From JAXHUH01 sp034211175 (GTDB lineage: Bacteria > Actinomycetota > Acidimicrobiia > Acidimicrobiales > CAIXPF01): a stretch of 22,210 bases of DNA. Where the stretch lies: the NCBI GenBank assembly GCA_034211175.1, contig JAXHUH010000310.1:1-22210 (forward strand), given 5' to 3'. The translations under genes and the position numbers were made by a program. Under the pieces are notes generated by a model that worked only from the letters and a program-made list of their open reading frames with translations, was not told the origin of the DNA and did no database searches. Shown here one piece after another: positions 1 through 7,261 of the stretch (position 1 is the first letter of the stretch; the number at the start of each line of letters is the position of its first letter).

Positions 1-22
1 GATCGGCTCCGTTGAGCCGATC
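1..22. terminator. Hairpin, candidate terminator downstream of the first alcohol dehydrogenase
   Basis: A perfect 9-bp inverted repeat (GATCGGCTC / GAGCCGATC) with a 4-nt loop CGTT occupies positions 1-22. It lies about 70 nt past the stop of the minus-strand alcohol dehydrogenase that ends at 94. There is no U-tract, as is usual in high-GC actinobacteria. It could also terminate a gene lying to the left of the window. Confidence 0.5.
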
Positions 23-93
23 GCGGCCCGATCGATCGATCGTTCGGTCCCCGGGGAGCAGGAACGACACCAGGGCGGCCGTCGGCCGGCAGG

Positions 94-1245
94 TCAGTCG
101 AAGCGGATCACGCCCCGGATGTTCTTGCCGCGGCGCATGTCCTCGTAGCCCTCGTTGATCTCGTCGAGCGTGTACTCCCGGGTGATCAGCTCGTCGAGCT
201 TGAGCCGGCCCTCCCGGTACTGGCGCAGCAGCTCGGGGATCGCGGCCCGCGGGCTGCCGGAGCCGAAGATCGTGCCCCGGACCTGCTTGTTGTACATCGC
301 CATCTCGAACAGGTTGAGCTTCACGTCCTCCTGGGAGATCGGGGCGATGGCCGTCGTGACGACGGTGCCGCCCTTGCCGACCAGCGACACGGCTGGGGCG
401 AGGAGGTCGCCGGTGAGCACCCCGACGGTCAGGATCGCCGAGTCGGCCATGCGCCCGTGGGTCAGCTCCATGACCATGGGCATGGCGTCCTCCATCGAGG
501 ACGCGGTGTGGGTGGCGCCGAGCTCCTGGGCCTTCTCCCGCTTCAGCTCGACCGGGTCGACGGCGATGATGTTGCTCGCCCCGGCGGCCCGGGCGCCCTG
601 GACGGCGTTGGCGCCGATGCCGCCGATGCCGACGACCACCACCGTGTCCCCGGCCTTCACCTCGGCCCGGTTCACCGCGGAGCCGTAGCCGGTGGCCACG
701 CCACAGCTCACCAGCGCGACCGCGGACATCGGGTAGTCGTCGTCGACCTTGATCACCGACGGCTCGGCCAGGCACATGTACTCGCTGAACGTGCCGAGCT
801 TGGCGAGGATGGCGATGTCGGTGCCGTCGTTGGAGTGGGTGCGGAACGTCCCGTCGGTCACCATGCCGCCGCCGAGCGTCCCGGCGCCGAGATCGCACAG
901 GTTGGTCTGGCCCTTGGCGCAGTAGTGGCAACGCCCACAGGACGGGATGAACGAGCACGACACGTGATCGCCCACCGCGACGGTGGTCACGCCCTCCCCC
1001 ACGGCGGCGACGATCCCGGACCCCTCGTGGCCCCCGATGATCGGGAACATCGAGCGGGCCCCCATCGCCTCCAGCGCCTCGGGCGGTGGGACCATGTCGC
1101 CGGTGACGAGGTGCTCGTCGGAGTGGCACAGACCGGCGTACGCCGTCTTCACCAGCACCTCACCCGCCTTCGGCGGATCGATCTCGATCTCCTCCACGCT
1201 CCACTTCTGACCGACGCCGTGGAGCACGGCCGCGCGACTCTTCAT
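94..1245 (-). CDS. NDMA-dependent (mycofactocin-type) zinc alcohol dehydrogenase, copy 1
   Basis: 383-aa medium-chain, zinc-dependent alcohol dehydrogenase. Catalytic zinc ligands are C40 (GLCHSD), H73/E74 (GGHEG) and C181 (SCGVATG). Structural zinc cysteines are C103, C106, C109 and C117. The Rossmann motif GIGGIG is at 206-211, with D230 after the second strand, which favours NAD. Sequence and length match the NDMA-dependent alcohol dehydrogenase family. Its members hold NAD(H) without exchanging it and need an artificial acceptor (NDMA) in vitro; mycofactocin is regarded as the natural acceptor. ATG at 1245 follows a G-rich stretch (GGGGGG, 6 nt before the start). The TetR gene ends only 44 nt upstream on the same strand, so the two could be co-transcribed. 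I count about 63 differences from the second copy at 3175-4326, roughly 84% identity. The substrate cannot be told from sequence. Confidence 0.95.
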   Translation of the reverse strand: MKSRAAVLHGVGQKWSVEEIEIDPPKAGEVLVKTAYAGLCHSDEHLVTGDMVPPPEALEAMGARSMFPIIGGHEGSGIVAAVGEGVTTVAVGDHVSCSFIPSCGRCHYCAKGQTNLCDLGAGTLGGGMVTDGTFRTHSNDGTDIAILAKLGTFSEYMCLAEPSVIKVDDDYPMSAVALVSCGVATGYGSAVNRAEVKAGDTVVVVGIGGIGANAVQGARAAGASNIIAVDPVELKREKAQELGATHTASSMEDAMPMVMELTHGRMADSAILTVGVLTGDLLAPAVSLVGKGGTVVTTAIAPISQEDVKLNLFEMAMYNKQVRGTIFGSGSPRAAIPELLRQYREGRLKLDELITREYTLDEINEGYEDMRRGKNIRGVIRFD

Positions 1246-1261
1246 GGTTGACCCCCCAACC

Positions 1262-1296
1262 TCGAAGTGACCGATGTCTCGGCCGCAAGCTAGTCG
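1262..1296 (-). promoter_or_regulatory. Conserved upstream block shared by both alcohol dehydrogenase genes (copy 1)
   Basis: This block matches 4343-4377 in front of the second alcohol dehydrogenase. A 19-nt part has only two differences, then come 9 unrelated nt, then an identical CTAGTCG. Coding-strand reading gives CGACTAG, N9, then GAGAC. A TANNNT-type -10 candidate (TAGCTT here, TAGTCT in the other copy) sits at the same place. The block begins at the TetR stop codon. It may be a promoter or leader carried along when the gene duplicated. No good -35 box is visible. Confidence 0.45.
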
Positions 1297-2054
1297 CGCC
1301 GGTCGTCACGAGCACCGGCGACGATCCGGTCGAGCCACTCCGCCATCAGTCGGCGCTCGGCGTCGCTGAGCGCATCGATGCCACCGAGCACCGCCCGCAT
1401 CGCCACCGCGACGGCGACGGGACCGGGCTCGTCGGCCACCGGGGCGTCGGTCACGATCGCGGCGATCACCGCCTCGCGTGCGGCGACCGACAACCCGTCG
1501 TCGCGGTCGGCCCCGGGCGCGGCGAGGAGGGTCATGATCGTGCCGGACCCGGCGGCCTGGAGGAGGTCGGCGGCCAGCGTCTCGTCGACGCGGAGTCGGC
1601 CGGCGGCGGCGATCCGGCCGACGAGCTCCTCCAGCATGTGCCGACCCTCGACCGCGGCCGCCGAGGGGGACGCGCCCGATCGCGGGGCCCCGTGGATCAG
1701 CGGGTAGAGCTCGGGGTTGGCGAGCCCGAAGCCGACGTGCAGGTCCCAGCCCCTCCGCAGGTCCTCGACCGGGTCGACGCCGACGGGACGCACGCGCTTG
1801 CGGTCGACGTAGGTGGTCAGCGCGTGGTGGGCCAGCGCCTCGAGGAGCCCGTCCTTGTCGCCGAACAGGCGGTAGATCGTCGGCGGCTGCACACCGGCCG
1901 CCGACGCCACCGCCCGGGTCGTCAGCGCACTCGACCCCTCCGCGGCCAGCAGGGCGGACGCCGCGCCGACGATGCGCTCCCGCACCTCGGCCCGATCCGG
2001 CGACCCACCGCCTTCGGCGCCCTCGCGGCCATCGACGTCGCGGCCCGTTGCCAT
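1290..2054 (-). CDS. TetR/AcrR-family transcriptional regulator
   Basis: 254 aa. The N-terminal helix-turn-helix is clear at about residues 25-72 (RERIVGAASALLAAEG, then TTRAVASAAGVQPPTIYRLF and DKDGLLEAL), followed by an all-helical ligand domain of normal TetR length. ATG at 2054 gives the natural N-terminus; no strong ribosome-binding site precedes it. It is divergent from the NmrA-like gene at 2254 and lies 44 nt upstream of alcohol dehydrogenase copy 1. The 199-nt divergent region contains three CGATAACA motifs that could be its operators. It lacks the residues I associate with MftR (a GRRTFFRYF-type recognition helix), so I do not call it mftR. Likely targets, by inference, are its own promoter, the NmrA-like gene and the alcohol dehydrogenase. 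Ligand unknown. Confidence 0.9.
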   Translation of the reverse strand: MATGRDVDGREGAEGGGSPDRAEVRERIVGAASALLAAEGSSALTTRAVASAAGVQPPTIYRLFGDKDGLLEALAHHALTTYVDRKRVRPVGVDPVEDLRRGWDLHVGFGLANPELYPLIHGAPRSGASPSAAAVEGRHMLEELVGRIAAAGRLRVDETLAADLLQAAGSGTIMTLLAAPGADRDDGLSVAAREAVIAAIVTDAPVADEPGPVAVAVAMRAVLGGIDALSDAERRLMAEWLDRIVAGARDDRRD

Positions 2055-2061
2055 GAACCAA

Positions 2062-2127
2062 CGATAACACTCACTTGCTATCGACGGAAATATCCGCGAT
2101 AACAGGCAAGCCGAATCGCCGATAACA
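2062..2127. promoter_or_regulatory. Cluster of CGATAACA motifs between divergent TetR and NmrA-like genes
   Basis: CGATAACA occurs at 2062-2069, 2097-2104 and 2120-2127. A partly inverted copy (GCTATCG) lies at 2077-2083, and TATCCGCGATA (2091-2101) is an inverted repeat overlapping the second copy. On the minus strand each motif reads TGTTATCG, so one could double as a -10 for the TetR gene. Repeated sites between divergent genes suggest autoregulation by the TetR protein; this is inference. Confidence 0.45.
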
Positions 2128-2253
2128 CGGCGATGGCGACGAACGGCGTGGCGATCGCCCGATCGGCGACCACCGCGCCCGCGCAGGAACGGCCGAGGAC
2201 CTGAAACGGACGATGCGGCTGCGTCGGGCGTCCGACGCACCGGGAGGAAACCC

Positions 2254-3114
2254 ATGATCGTGATCACCGGAGCCACCGGACAGCTCGGCGGGCGCGTGGT
2301 CGAGCAGCTGCTCGAGCGCGTGCCGGCGTCCGAGATCGCCCTCAGCACCCGCGACCCCGCGAACGCCCGAGGCCTCGCAGCGCGCGGCGTGCGCGTCCGC
2401 CGCGGCGACTTCGACGACGGCGCCAGCCTCCGCCATGCGTTCGAGGGGGCGACGAAGGTGCTGCTCGTGTCGTCCGGCGCCCTCGGCGAGGACGGGCTGC
2501 GACGCCACCGGACCGTGATCGACGCCGCACGGGACTGCGGGGTCGAGCGGCTCGTCTACACGAGCCAGATGGGCGCGGACCCCGCGTCGGCGTTCCCGCC
2601 CATGACCACCCACGCCGCCACCGAGGCGATGCTCGCGGCATCGGGCATGGCGTTCACGGCGCTGCGCAACGGCTACTACGCGGCGTCCGGCCTCATGTTC
2701 ATGGGCCGCGCGCTCGAGACCGGCGAGCTGGTGGCGCCCGAGGACGGGCCGGTCGCATGGACCACCCACGACGACCTGGCGTCGGCCGCGGCGGTCGTGC
2801 TCGCCGGCGACGGCGACCTCGACGGCGTGACCCCGCCCCTCACCGGCCGAGAGGCGTTGACGCTGGCGGACCTGGCCGCGATCGCCTCCGAGGTCACGGG
2901 CCGGGCCATCGCACGGGTGATCGTCAGCGACGACGAGCACCGGGCGAACCTCGTCGCCGGCGGACTGCCCGACAGGGTCGCCGACCTGCTGTGCGGCTCG
3001 TTCGTCGCCAGCCGCAGGGGCGCGTTCGCCGCCACCGACCCGACCCTCGAGGCGCTCGTCGGGCGACCGCCGGCGACGATGCGCCAGTTCCTGGCCGCCG
3101 CGGCGGCGGGCTGA
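2254..3114 (+). CDS. NmrA-like / atypical SDR NAD(P)-binding protein
   Basis: 286 aa. It starts MIVITGATGQLGG, the GxxGxxG dinucleotide fold of NmrA-like/QorB-type atypical short-chain dehydrogenases. The body keeps the expected blocks: strand-end R33 (STRD), G51DFDD, LVSSG, a central VYTSQMGAD, and a substrate region with LRNGYYAASG. The start is well supported by GGGAGG at 2242-2247, 6 nt before ATG 2254. Related proteins are NAD(P)H:quinone reductases or redox sensors; the exact reaction cannot be read here. It is transcribed alone, divergent from TetR and convergent with alcohol dehydrogenase copy 2, with a strong hairpin between. If it reduces quinones it would fit the redox theme of the locus, but that is a guess. 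Confidence 0.88.
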   Translation: MIVITGATGQLGGRVVEQLLERVPASEIALSTRDPANARGLAARGVRVRRGDFDDGASLRHAFEGATKVLLVSSGALGEDGLRRHRTVIDAARDCGVERLVYTSQMGADPASAFPPMTTHAATEAMLAASGMAFTALRNGYYAASGLMFMGRALETGELVAPEDGPVAWTTHDDLASAAAVVLAGDGDLDGVTPPLTGREALTLADLAAIASEVTGRAIARVIVSDDEHRANLVAGGLPDRVADLLCGSFVASRRGAFAATDPTLEALVGRPPATMRQFLAAAAAG

Positions 3115-3121
3115 CGCGACG

Positions 3122-3154
3122 CGGCCGCCGATCCGTAGCCCGGATCGGCGGCCG
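3122..3154. terminator. Bidirectional terminator hairpin
   Basis: A perfect 14-bp inverted repeat (arms 3122-3135 and 3141-3154) with a 5-nt loop TAGCC lies in the 60-nt gap between two convergent genes, the NmrA-like gene ending at 3114 and the alcohol dehydrogenase ending at 3175. Position and symmetry suit a terminator for both strands. Confidence 0.85.
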
Positions 3155-3174
3155 TGCGCTCGTGGGGTGCGACG

Positions 3175-4326
3175 TCAGTCGAAGCGGATGACGCCGCGGA
3201 TGTTGCGGCCCTCGTGCATGTCGTCGTAGCCCTGGTTGATCTCGTCGAGCGTGTACTCGCGGGTGACGAGCTCGTCGAGCTTCAGGTGACCCTCGCGGTA
3301 CTGGCGCAGCAGCTCGGGGATGGCCGAGCGGGGGCTGCCGGAGCCGAAGATCGTGCCCCGGATCTGCTTGTTGAACATCGCCAGCTCGAACAGGTTGAGC
3401 TTCACGTCCTCCTGGCCCATCGGCGCGATCGCCGTGGTCACCACGGTGCCGCCCTTGGCGGCGAGCGAGGCGGCGGGCTTGAGGAGGTCGCCGGTGAGCA
3501 CCCCGACGGTCACGATGACCGAGTTGGCCATGCGGCCATGGGTCAGCTCGGCGACGAGCGGCATGGCCTCGTCCATGGAGGCGGCGGTGTGGGTGGCCCC
3601 GAACTCCTGGGCCTTCTCCCGCTTCAGCTCGATCGGGTCGACGGCGACGACGTTGCTGGCACCGGCCAGCTTGGCGCCCTGGACGGCGTTGGCGCCGATG
3701 CCGCCGATGCCGACCACCACCACCGTGTCCCCCGCCTTCACCTCGGCCCGGTTCACGGCGGAGCCGAACCCGGTGGCCACACCGCAGCTCACCAGCGCGA
3801 CGGCCGACATCGGGTAGTCGTCGTCGACCTTGATGACCGACGGCTCGGCCAGGCACATGTACTCGCTGAACGTGCCGAGCTTGGCCATCGTGCCGACGTC
3901 GGTGCCGTCGGCGAGGTGGGCGCGGTAGGTGCCGTCGGTGATCATGCCGCCGGCGAGGGTCAGCGCCCCGAGGTCGCAGAGGTTGGTCTGGCCGTTGGCG
4001 CAGTAGTGGCAACGCCCGCAGGAGGGGATGAACGAGCACGACACGTGATCACCCACGGCCACGCTCGTGACGCCCTCGCCGACCTCGACCACGGTGCCGG
4101 CACCCTCGTGGCCCCCGATCACCGGGAACATCGAGTTGACCCCGAGCAGCTGGAGGACCTCGGTCGGCGGCACCATGTCGCCGGTGACGAGGTGGTCGTC
4201 GGAGTGGCACATGCCGGCGTACGCCGTCTTGACCAGGACCTCACCCGCCTTCGGCGGATCGAGCTCGATCTCCTCAACCGTCCACTTCTGGCCGATCCCG
4301 TGCAGCACCGCGGCGCGACACTTCAT
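3175..4326 (-). CDS. NDMA-dependent (mycofactocin-type) zinc alcohol dehydrogenase, copy 2
   Basis: 383 aa from ATG 4326. A GTG two codons earlier (4332) is in frame but only 1 nt from the ribosome-binding site; GGGAG lies 7 nt before the ATG, and this start also equals the length of copy 1. Zinc residues are conserved: C40, H73/E74 and C181 catalytic; C103, C106, C109 and C117 structural. GIGGIG is at 206-211. Family members keep NAD(H) bound and are thought to pass electrons to mycofactocin. It differs from copy 1 mostly at residues 55-64, 76-81 and 136-147, near the likely substrate cleft, so substrate range may differ. It lies 125 nt after the SDR gene in the fixX-fixA-mftE-SDR unit, with its own conserved upstream block and a palindrome. 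Confidence 0.95.
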   Translation of the reverse strand: MKCRAAVLHGIGQKWTVEEIELDPPKAGEVLVKTAYAGMCHSDDHLVTGDMVPPTEVLQLLGVNSMFPVIGGHEGAGTVVEVGEGVTSVAVGDHVSCSFIPSCGRCHYCANGQTNLCDLGALTLAGGMITDGTYRAHLADGTDVGTMAKLGTFSEYMCLAEPSVIKVDDDYPMSAVALVSCGVATGFGSAVNRAEVKAGDTVVVVGIGGIGANAVQGAKLAGASNVVAVDPIELKREKAQEFGATHTAASMDEAMPLVAELTHGRMANSVIVTVGVLTGDLLKPAASLAAKGGTVVTTAIAPMGQEDVKLNLFELAMFNKQIRGTIFGSGSPRSAIPELLRQYREGHLKLDELVTREYTLDEINQGYDDMHEGRNIRGVIRFD

Positions 4327-4342
4327 CTTCACTCTCCCAGGG

Positions 4343-4377
4343 TCGATGTGACCGACGTCTCAAAGCGAGACTAGTCG
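4343..4377 (-). promoter_or_regulatory. Conserved upstream block shared by both alcohol dehydrogenase genes (copy 2)
   Basis: Counterpart of 1262-1296: 25 of 35 positions agree, including 17 of the 19 nearest the gene and the distal CTAGTCG. A -10-like TAGTCT (minus strand) is at 4368-4373, which would give a leader of about 35-40 nt before ATG 4326. It suggests the two genes share control. Confidence 0.45.
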
Positions 4378-4386
4378 TACGGCTAG
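4371..4386. promoter_or_regulatory. 16-bp near-perfect palindrome, candidate operator of alcohol dehydrogenase copy 2
   Basis: CTAGTCGTACGGCTAG is palindromic except for one base pair: CTAG arms around a CGTACG core. It overlaps the distal edge of the conserved upstream block, just upstream of the putative -10. Copy 1 keeps only the proximal half (CTAGTCG). The arrangement suits a repressor dimer, possibly a TetR-family protein; the binder is unknown. Confidence 0.4.
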
Positions 4387-4451
4387 AGCCAGTGCGTCAT
4401 CACCGTTGGGACGAGCGCGCACCCGCCGCCACACCGGGCCCGGGCACCGGC

Positions 4452-5246
4452 TCAGGTGGCGGTCATGCCGCCGTCGACGGCGAGCACGGTGCCGTTCACG
4501 CCCGACGCCTCCTCGGCGCACAGCCACACGACGGCCGCGGCGATCTCGTCGGGACCGAGCAGCCGCCCCACCGGCTGGTGCTGGACGAACTCCTCGACGT
4601 CGTCGAGGTCGTAGACGGCGGCGCTGGCGTCGAGCATCGTCGTGCGGGTCGAGCCGGGGCTGACCGCGTTCGCCGTCACCCCGTGCGGCCCGACCTCGGC
4701 CGCCATCGCCCGCACGAGGCCGACGACGCCGTGCTTGGCCGCCACGTACGCGCCGAGCCGGGGCATGCCCCGTGCGCCCGCCGCGGAGGCGACGGCGACG
4801 AACCGGCCACGGCGGGGCTCGGGCCGGGCCAGCAGGTGGGGCACCGCCGCCCGCGCGAACCGCCACACCCCGGTGAGGTTGATGTCGATCATGGCGTCCC
4901 ACAGCTCGTCGGACGTCTCCCACGTCATCGGACCGCCGCCGATCGCCCCGGCGGCGGCGATCGCGGCGTCGAGCCCGCCGAAGCGGTCGGCCACCGAGGC
5001 GACCGCGGCGTCGAGGCCTTCGGGGTCGCGCACGTCGGCGACGTGGGTGACCACGTCGGGACCGCAGGCGGCCGCGACCTCGTCGAGGTCGGCACGCGAC
5101 GCCAGCGGGTAGCGCAACGCCGGGTCGTCGGCGCAGCGGTCGACGAGCCCGACGCACCAGCCGGCGGCGGCGAGCCGACGGGCCGTGGCCGCGCCGACGC
5201 CACGGGCGGCTCCGGTGATCACCGCGACCGGTCGGCCGTCGCTCAT
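4452..5246 (-). CDS. Mycofactocin-type short-chain dehydrogenase/reductase
   Basis: 264-aa classical SDR. Cofactor motif TGAARGVG is at 11-18, with D36 at the end of strand 2 (GLVDR), indicating NAD(H). N123, S154, Y167 and K171 form the catalytic tetrad (YVAAK at 167-171). The usual NAG after strand 4 is replaced by AAG (98-100). The C-terminus ends in the common VDGGM block. Its ATG overlaps the mftE stop (ATGA), so it is translationally coupled to mftE. SDRs in this position belong to mycofactocin-associated subfamilies whose nicotinamide is thought not to exchange and which hand electrons to mycofactocin. That assignment rests mainly on context. Substrate unknown. Confidence 0.9.
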   Translation of the reverse strand: MSDGRPVAVITGAARGVGAATARRLAAAGWCVGLVDRCADDPALRYPLASRADLDEVAAACGPDVVTHVADVRDPEGLDAAVASVADRFGGLDAAIAAAGAIGGGPMTWETSDELWDAMIDINLTGVWRFARAAVPHLLARPEPRRGRFVAVASAAGARGMPRLGAYVAAKHGVVGLVRAMAAEVGPHGVTANAVSPGSTRTTMLDASAAVYDLDDVEEFVQHQPVGRLLGPDEIAAAVVWLCAEEASGVNGTVLAVDGGMTAT

Positions 5247-6010
5247 CGGGGTCCCTCCGGTGCGCGGTCACCCGGGGTCGCGGCGTCCGGGGCCGAGGCA
5301 TGCGGAGTCGTGGCGTAGGGGGTCGAGGCGCTCGCCCCGACCTGTTCGAGGTGACGTTCGAGCGCGGCGACCCACTCGGCGACGATGGCCTCACCCTCGG
5401 CCGCCGACGCACCGGTCGGGTCCCCCAGGATCCCGTTGGCGGCGACCGCGGCCACACCACCGCGCCGCAGGTCGTCCATCAGCTCACCGATCGGGCGGCG
5501 CGCCCCCGGCTCGGCCCGCTCCGCCAGCACCCGTTCGGGGTCGAGCGCGAGCATCGCCGAGGTCTCGGTGTGGCCGGCGTGGGCGTCGCCGCCCGGCGGT
5601 GCGGGCAGGAACCAGGCGGACACCGGGCGCCCCTCCCCCACCAGGGTGCGCACCGCTCGCTGGAGCGGCGCGGCGTTGCCTCCGTGGCCGCACACCAGCA
5701 CGAGATGGCGATGCCACGCAGGGTCCGCGGACCGGCCGAGCTCGACGACGACCAGCTCCAGGGCCTCCTGGCCGATCGAGAGCGTGCCGGCGAACCCGGC
5801 GTGCTCACCGCTGGAGCCGTAGGCGACGGGCGGCGCGACGACGACGTCACCGTTGCGGGCCCGTGCGACGCGCTCGGCGACGGCCACGGCGATCGTGGTG
5901 TCGGTGTCGAGCGGGAGGTGGGGGCCGTGCTGCTCGAGCGAGCCGAGCGGTACGAGCACGATCGGCCGGGTGTCGAGGTCGCGGGTGGTGCGATCGCCGA
6001 GGCGGATCAC
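5243..6010 (-). CDS. mftE: MftE, creatininase-family peptidase of mycofactocin maturation
   Basis: 255 aa. Creatininase-fold metal ligands are visible: E26, H28 and D37 in LGSLEQHGPHLPLDTD, H109 in HGGN, and the HTETS motif at 147-151 (E149). MftE cleaves the MftC-modified precursor and releases the cyclised Val-Tyr-derived pyrrolidinone (AHDP). GTG at 6010 overlaps the ETF beta stop (GTGA) and places the start just before the conserved RLGDRTT region; longer readings run through the fixA region and are not real. The last 30 or so residues are a Ser/Thr/Pro/Ala-rich tail encoded by degenerate repeats, not part of the fold. It lies in an operon with fixX and fixA, about 12 kb from mftC, whereas mftE usually sits beside mftC/mftD. 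Confidence 0.93.
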   Translation of the reverse strand: MIRLGDRTTRDLDTRPIVLVPLGSLEQHGPHLPLDTDTTIAVAVAERVARARNGDVVVAPPVAYGSSGEHAGFAGTLSIGQEALELVVVELGRSADPAWHRHLVLVCGHGGNAAPLQRAVRTLVGEGRPVSAWFLPAPPGGDAHAGHTETSAMLALDPERVLAERAEPGARRPIGELMDDLRRGGVAAVAANGILGDPTGASAAEGEAIVAEWVAALERHLEQVGASASTPYATTPHASAPDAATPGDRAPEGPR

Positions 6011-6843
6011 GTCTCGTCGAGGTAGCCCCAGCGGCGCAGCTGGTCGACGAGCAGCCCTGCGGCCTCGTCCGGCTCCGCGGCGATGGTGCGGGGCGGCTCG
6101 GCGTCGAGGTGGGCGCCGGTCAGCTCGAGGATGCGCTCCCGGGGGCCGAGGTCGGCGGCCGGCGGCGGCAGCTCCCGGGCCCGGGGCCGGAACGGACCGC
6201 GCTCGGTGACCCGGGTGATCGGCCGGTGGAGGTGTCCGGGACGCACCGACGGGATGGCGCTCGACTCCGCGGCCAGCACGGCCCGCAGCGGCGCCCGTCG
6301 CAGCTCGGCGGCGCCACCCTCGACCGACAGCACCGCCGGCGCCCGGACCCGCAGCCGCTCCCGGCGGCCGTGGTCGAGGCGCCGCTCGACCTCCATCGTC
6401 TCGTCGGCGGCGACATCGAGCGCGACCAGGCCGAGCGCCTGGGCGGCGCCGAGCTCGCCGGCGACGAACGCGGGCACCGAGCCCGAGCCCCGGTCGATGC
6501 TCCAGTCGCCGCAGACGACGACGTCGACGTCGCGCTCGGTCAGCTCCGCGGCGAGTGCGGCGGCGACGATCCGGCTCGGTTCGGCCGGGCCGAGCTCGAC
6601 CCGCAGCACCTGGTCCGCGCCGGCGGCGAGTGCGTCGCGCAGCAGCCGGTCGGCCGCGGGCGGCCCGGCGCTGATGGCGAGCACGGAACCGCCGGTGCGC
6701 TCGGCGATGCGCATCGCCCACTCGAGTGCGGCGAGGTCGGCGCTCGACGCGCCGCGGAAGCGGTCGTCGCCGTGGACGGCGCCGGTGAGCGCATCGATCT
6801 CGGGCCGGGTGTCGACCCACTTCATGCAGGCGGCGACGCGCAC
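6007..6843 (-). CDS. fixA: Electron transfer flavoprotein beta subunit, FixA-like (mycofactocin-associated)
   Basis: 278 aa. The N-terminus MRVAACMKWVDTRPEID matches the ETF-beta opening (small hydrophobic strand, then K-x-V-D-T). It continues with SSADLAALEWAMRI and VLAISAGPPAADRLLRDALAAGAD, the typical ETF-beta nucleotide-binding fold. The C-terminal half is more divergent and has a Pro/Arg-rich stretch at about 200-240. GTG at 6843 is chosen because it starts exactly at the conserved strand; the upstream ferredoxin gene stops 1 nt before it. With FixB it would form the flavin-bearing heterodimer that passes electrons from a dehydrogenase to FixC. Its partner is not adjacent: fixB lies at 11887-12876 in another operon. 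Confidence 0.88.
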   Translation of the reverse strand: MRVAACMKWVDTRPEIDALTGAVHGDDRFRGASSADLAALEWAMRIAERTGGSVLAISAGPPAADRLLRDALAAGADQVLRVELGPAEPSRIVAAALAAELTERDVDVVVCGDWSIDRGSGSVPAFVAGELGAAQALGLVALDVAADETMEVERRLDHGRRERLRVRAPAVLSVEGGAAELRRAPLRAVLAAESSAIPSVRPGHLHRPITRVTERGPFRPRARELPPPAADLGPRERILELTGAHLDAEPPRTIAAEPDEAAGLLVDQLRRWGYLDET

Positions 6844-6844
6844 G

Positions 6845-7144
6845 TCAGCTCCGGCGGAACACGACGCCGTGGCCGCCGTCGGGGTAGGTCCAGGTGATGG
6901 CGCCCTCGGTGTTGCACACCATGTAGCAGGTGCCGCACTCGAAGCACTGCTCGTAGTTGAACAGAATGCCGTCGTCGCTCGTCGGCACGAAGAGGTTGGC
7001 CGGGCACGCGGTCACGCACTGCTTGGTCGTGCACCCGCGGCAGGCATCCCCGTCGACCGTGATGTGGGCGCGGCTCGCCACCCGGAAGTCGACGGTGCCC
7101 ATCCGGTCCTCGAAGCTCACGTCGGGCCAGGTCGTGTCACCCAT
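6845..7144 (-). CDS. fixX: FixX-like ferredoxin, two 4Fe-4S motifs
   Basis: 99 aa. Two cysteine clusters: C35, C38, C43, C47 (CRGCTTKQC...CP) and C67, C70, C73, C77 (CFECGTCYMVC), as in FixX and ferredoxin-like partners of FixC. The sequence from HITVD to ITWTYPDGGHGV matches the FixX pattern. ATG at 7144 is the first good start; a TAGGCT -10 candidate ends 8 nt upstream (7153-7158), so the mRNA may be leaderless. First gene of the unit fixX-fixA-mftE-SDR. FixX carries electrons at the FixC quinone-oxidoreductase module. In other genomes fixX usually follows fixC; here it is about 3.4 kb away from fixC and leads an operon. Confidence 0.88.
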   Translation of the reverse strand: MGDTTWPDVSFEDRMGTVDFRVASRAHITVDGDACRGCTTKQCVTACPANLFVPTSDDGILFNYEQCFECGTCYMVCNTEGAITWTYPDGGHGVVFRRS

Positions 7145-7232
7145 CACACCAGAGCCTAGGAGCCCGTGCGGGGCCGAGCCGCATCGGCTGCATCGGCGGG
7201 CGGCGGGCATTCAGCTGCGTGATGCCCCTGCC

Positions 7233-7261
7233 TTGCCGAGCCGACTCGTGGACGTTAGGTT
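7233..7261 (+). promoter_or_regulatory. Promoter of the hemin-type binding lipoprotein, probably leaderless
   Basis: TTGCCG (7233-7238), a 17-nt spacer and TAGGTT (7256-7261) fit the actinobacterial housekeeping consensus. The -10 ends 8 nt before GTG 7270, so transcription would start at or next to the start codon. AGGT and ACCT flank the -10 end as a small inverted repeat. It does not match a full iron box. Confidence 0.6.

Noticed and set aside
32..44. GATCGATCGATCG run as a repeat element
   Set aside because: Only three tandem tetramers; common by chance in GATC/CGAT-rich high-GC DNA and not linked to any feature.
1290..2054. TetR gene as mftR
   Set aside because: It lacks the characteristic MftR recognition-helix sequence and is far from mftA, so I leave it as a generic TetR regulator.
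5185..6897. 570-codon plus-strand frame over mftE and fixA
   Set aside because: Arg/Gly/Pro-rich antisense artefact; mftE and FixA motifs on the other strand are unambiguous.
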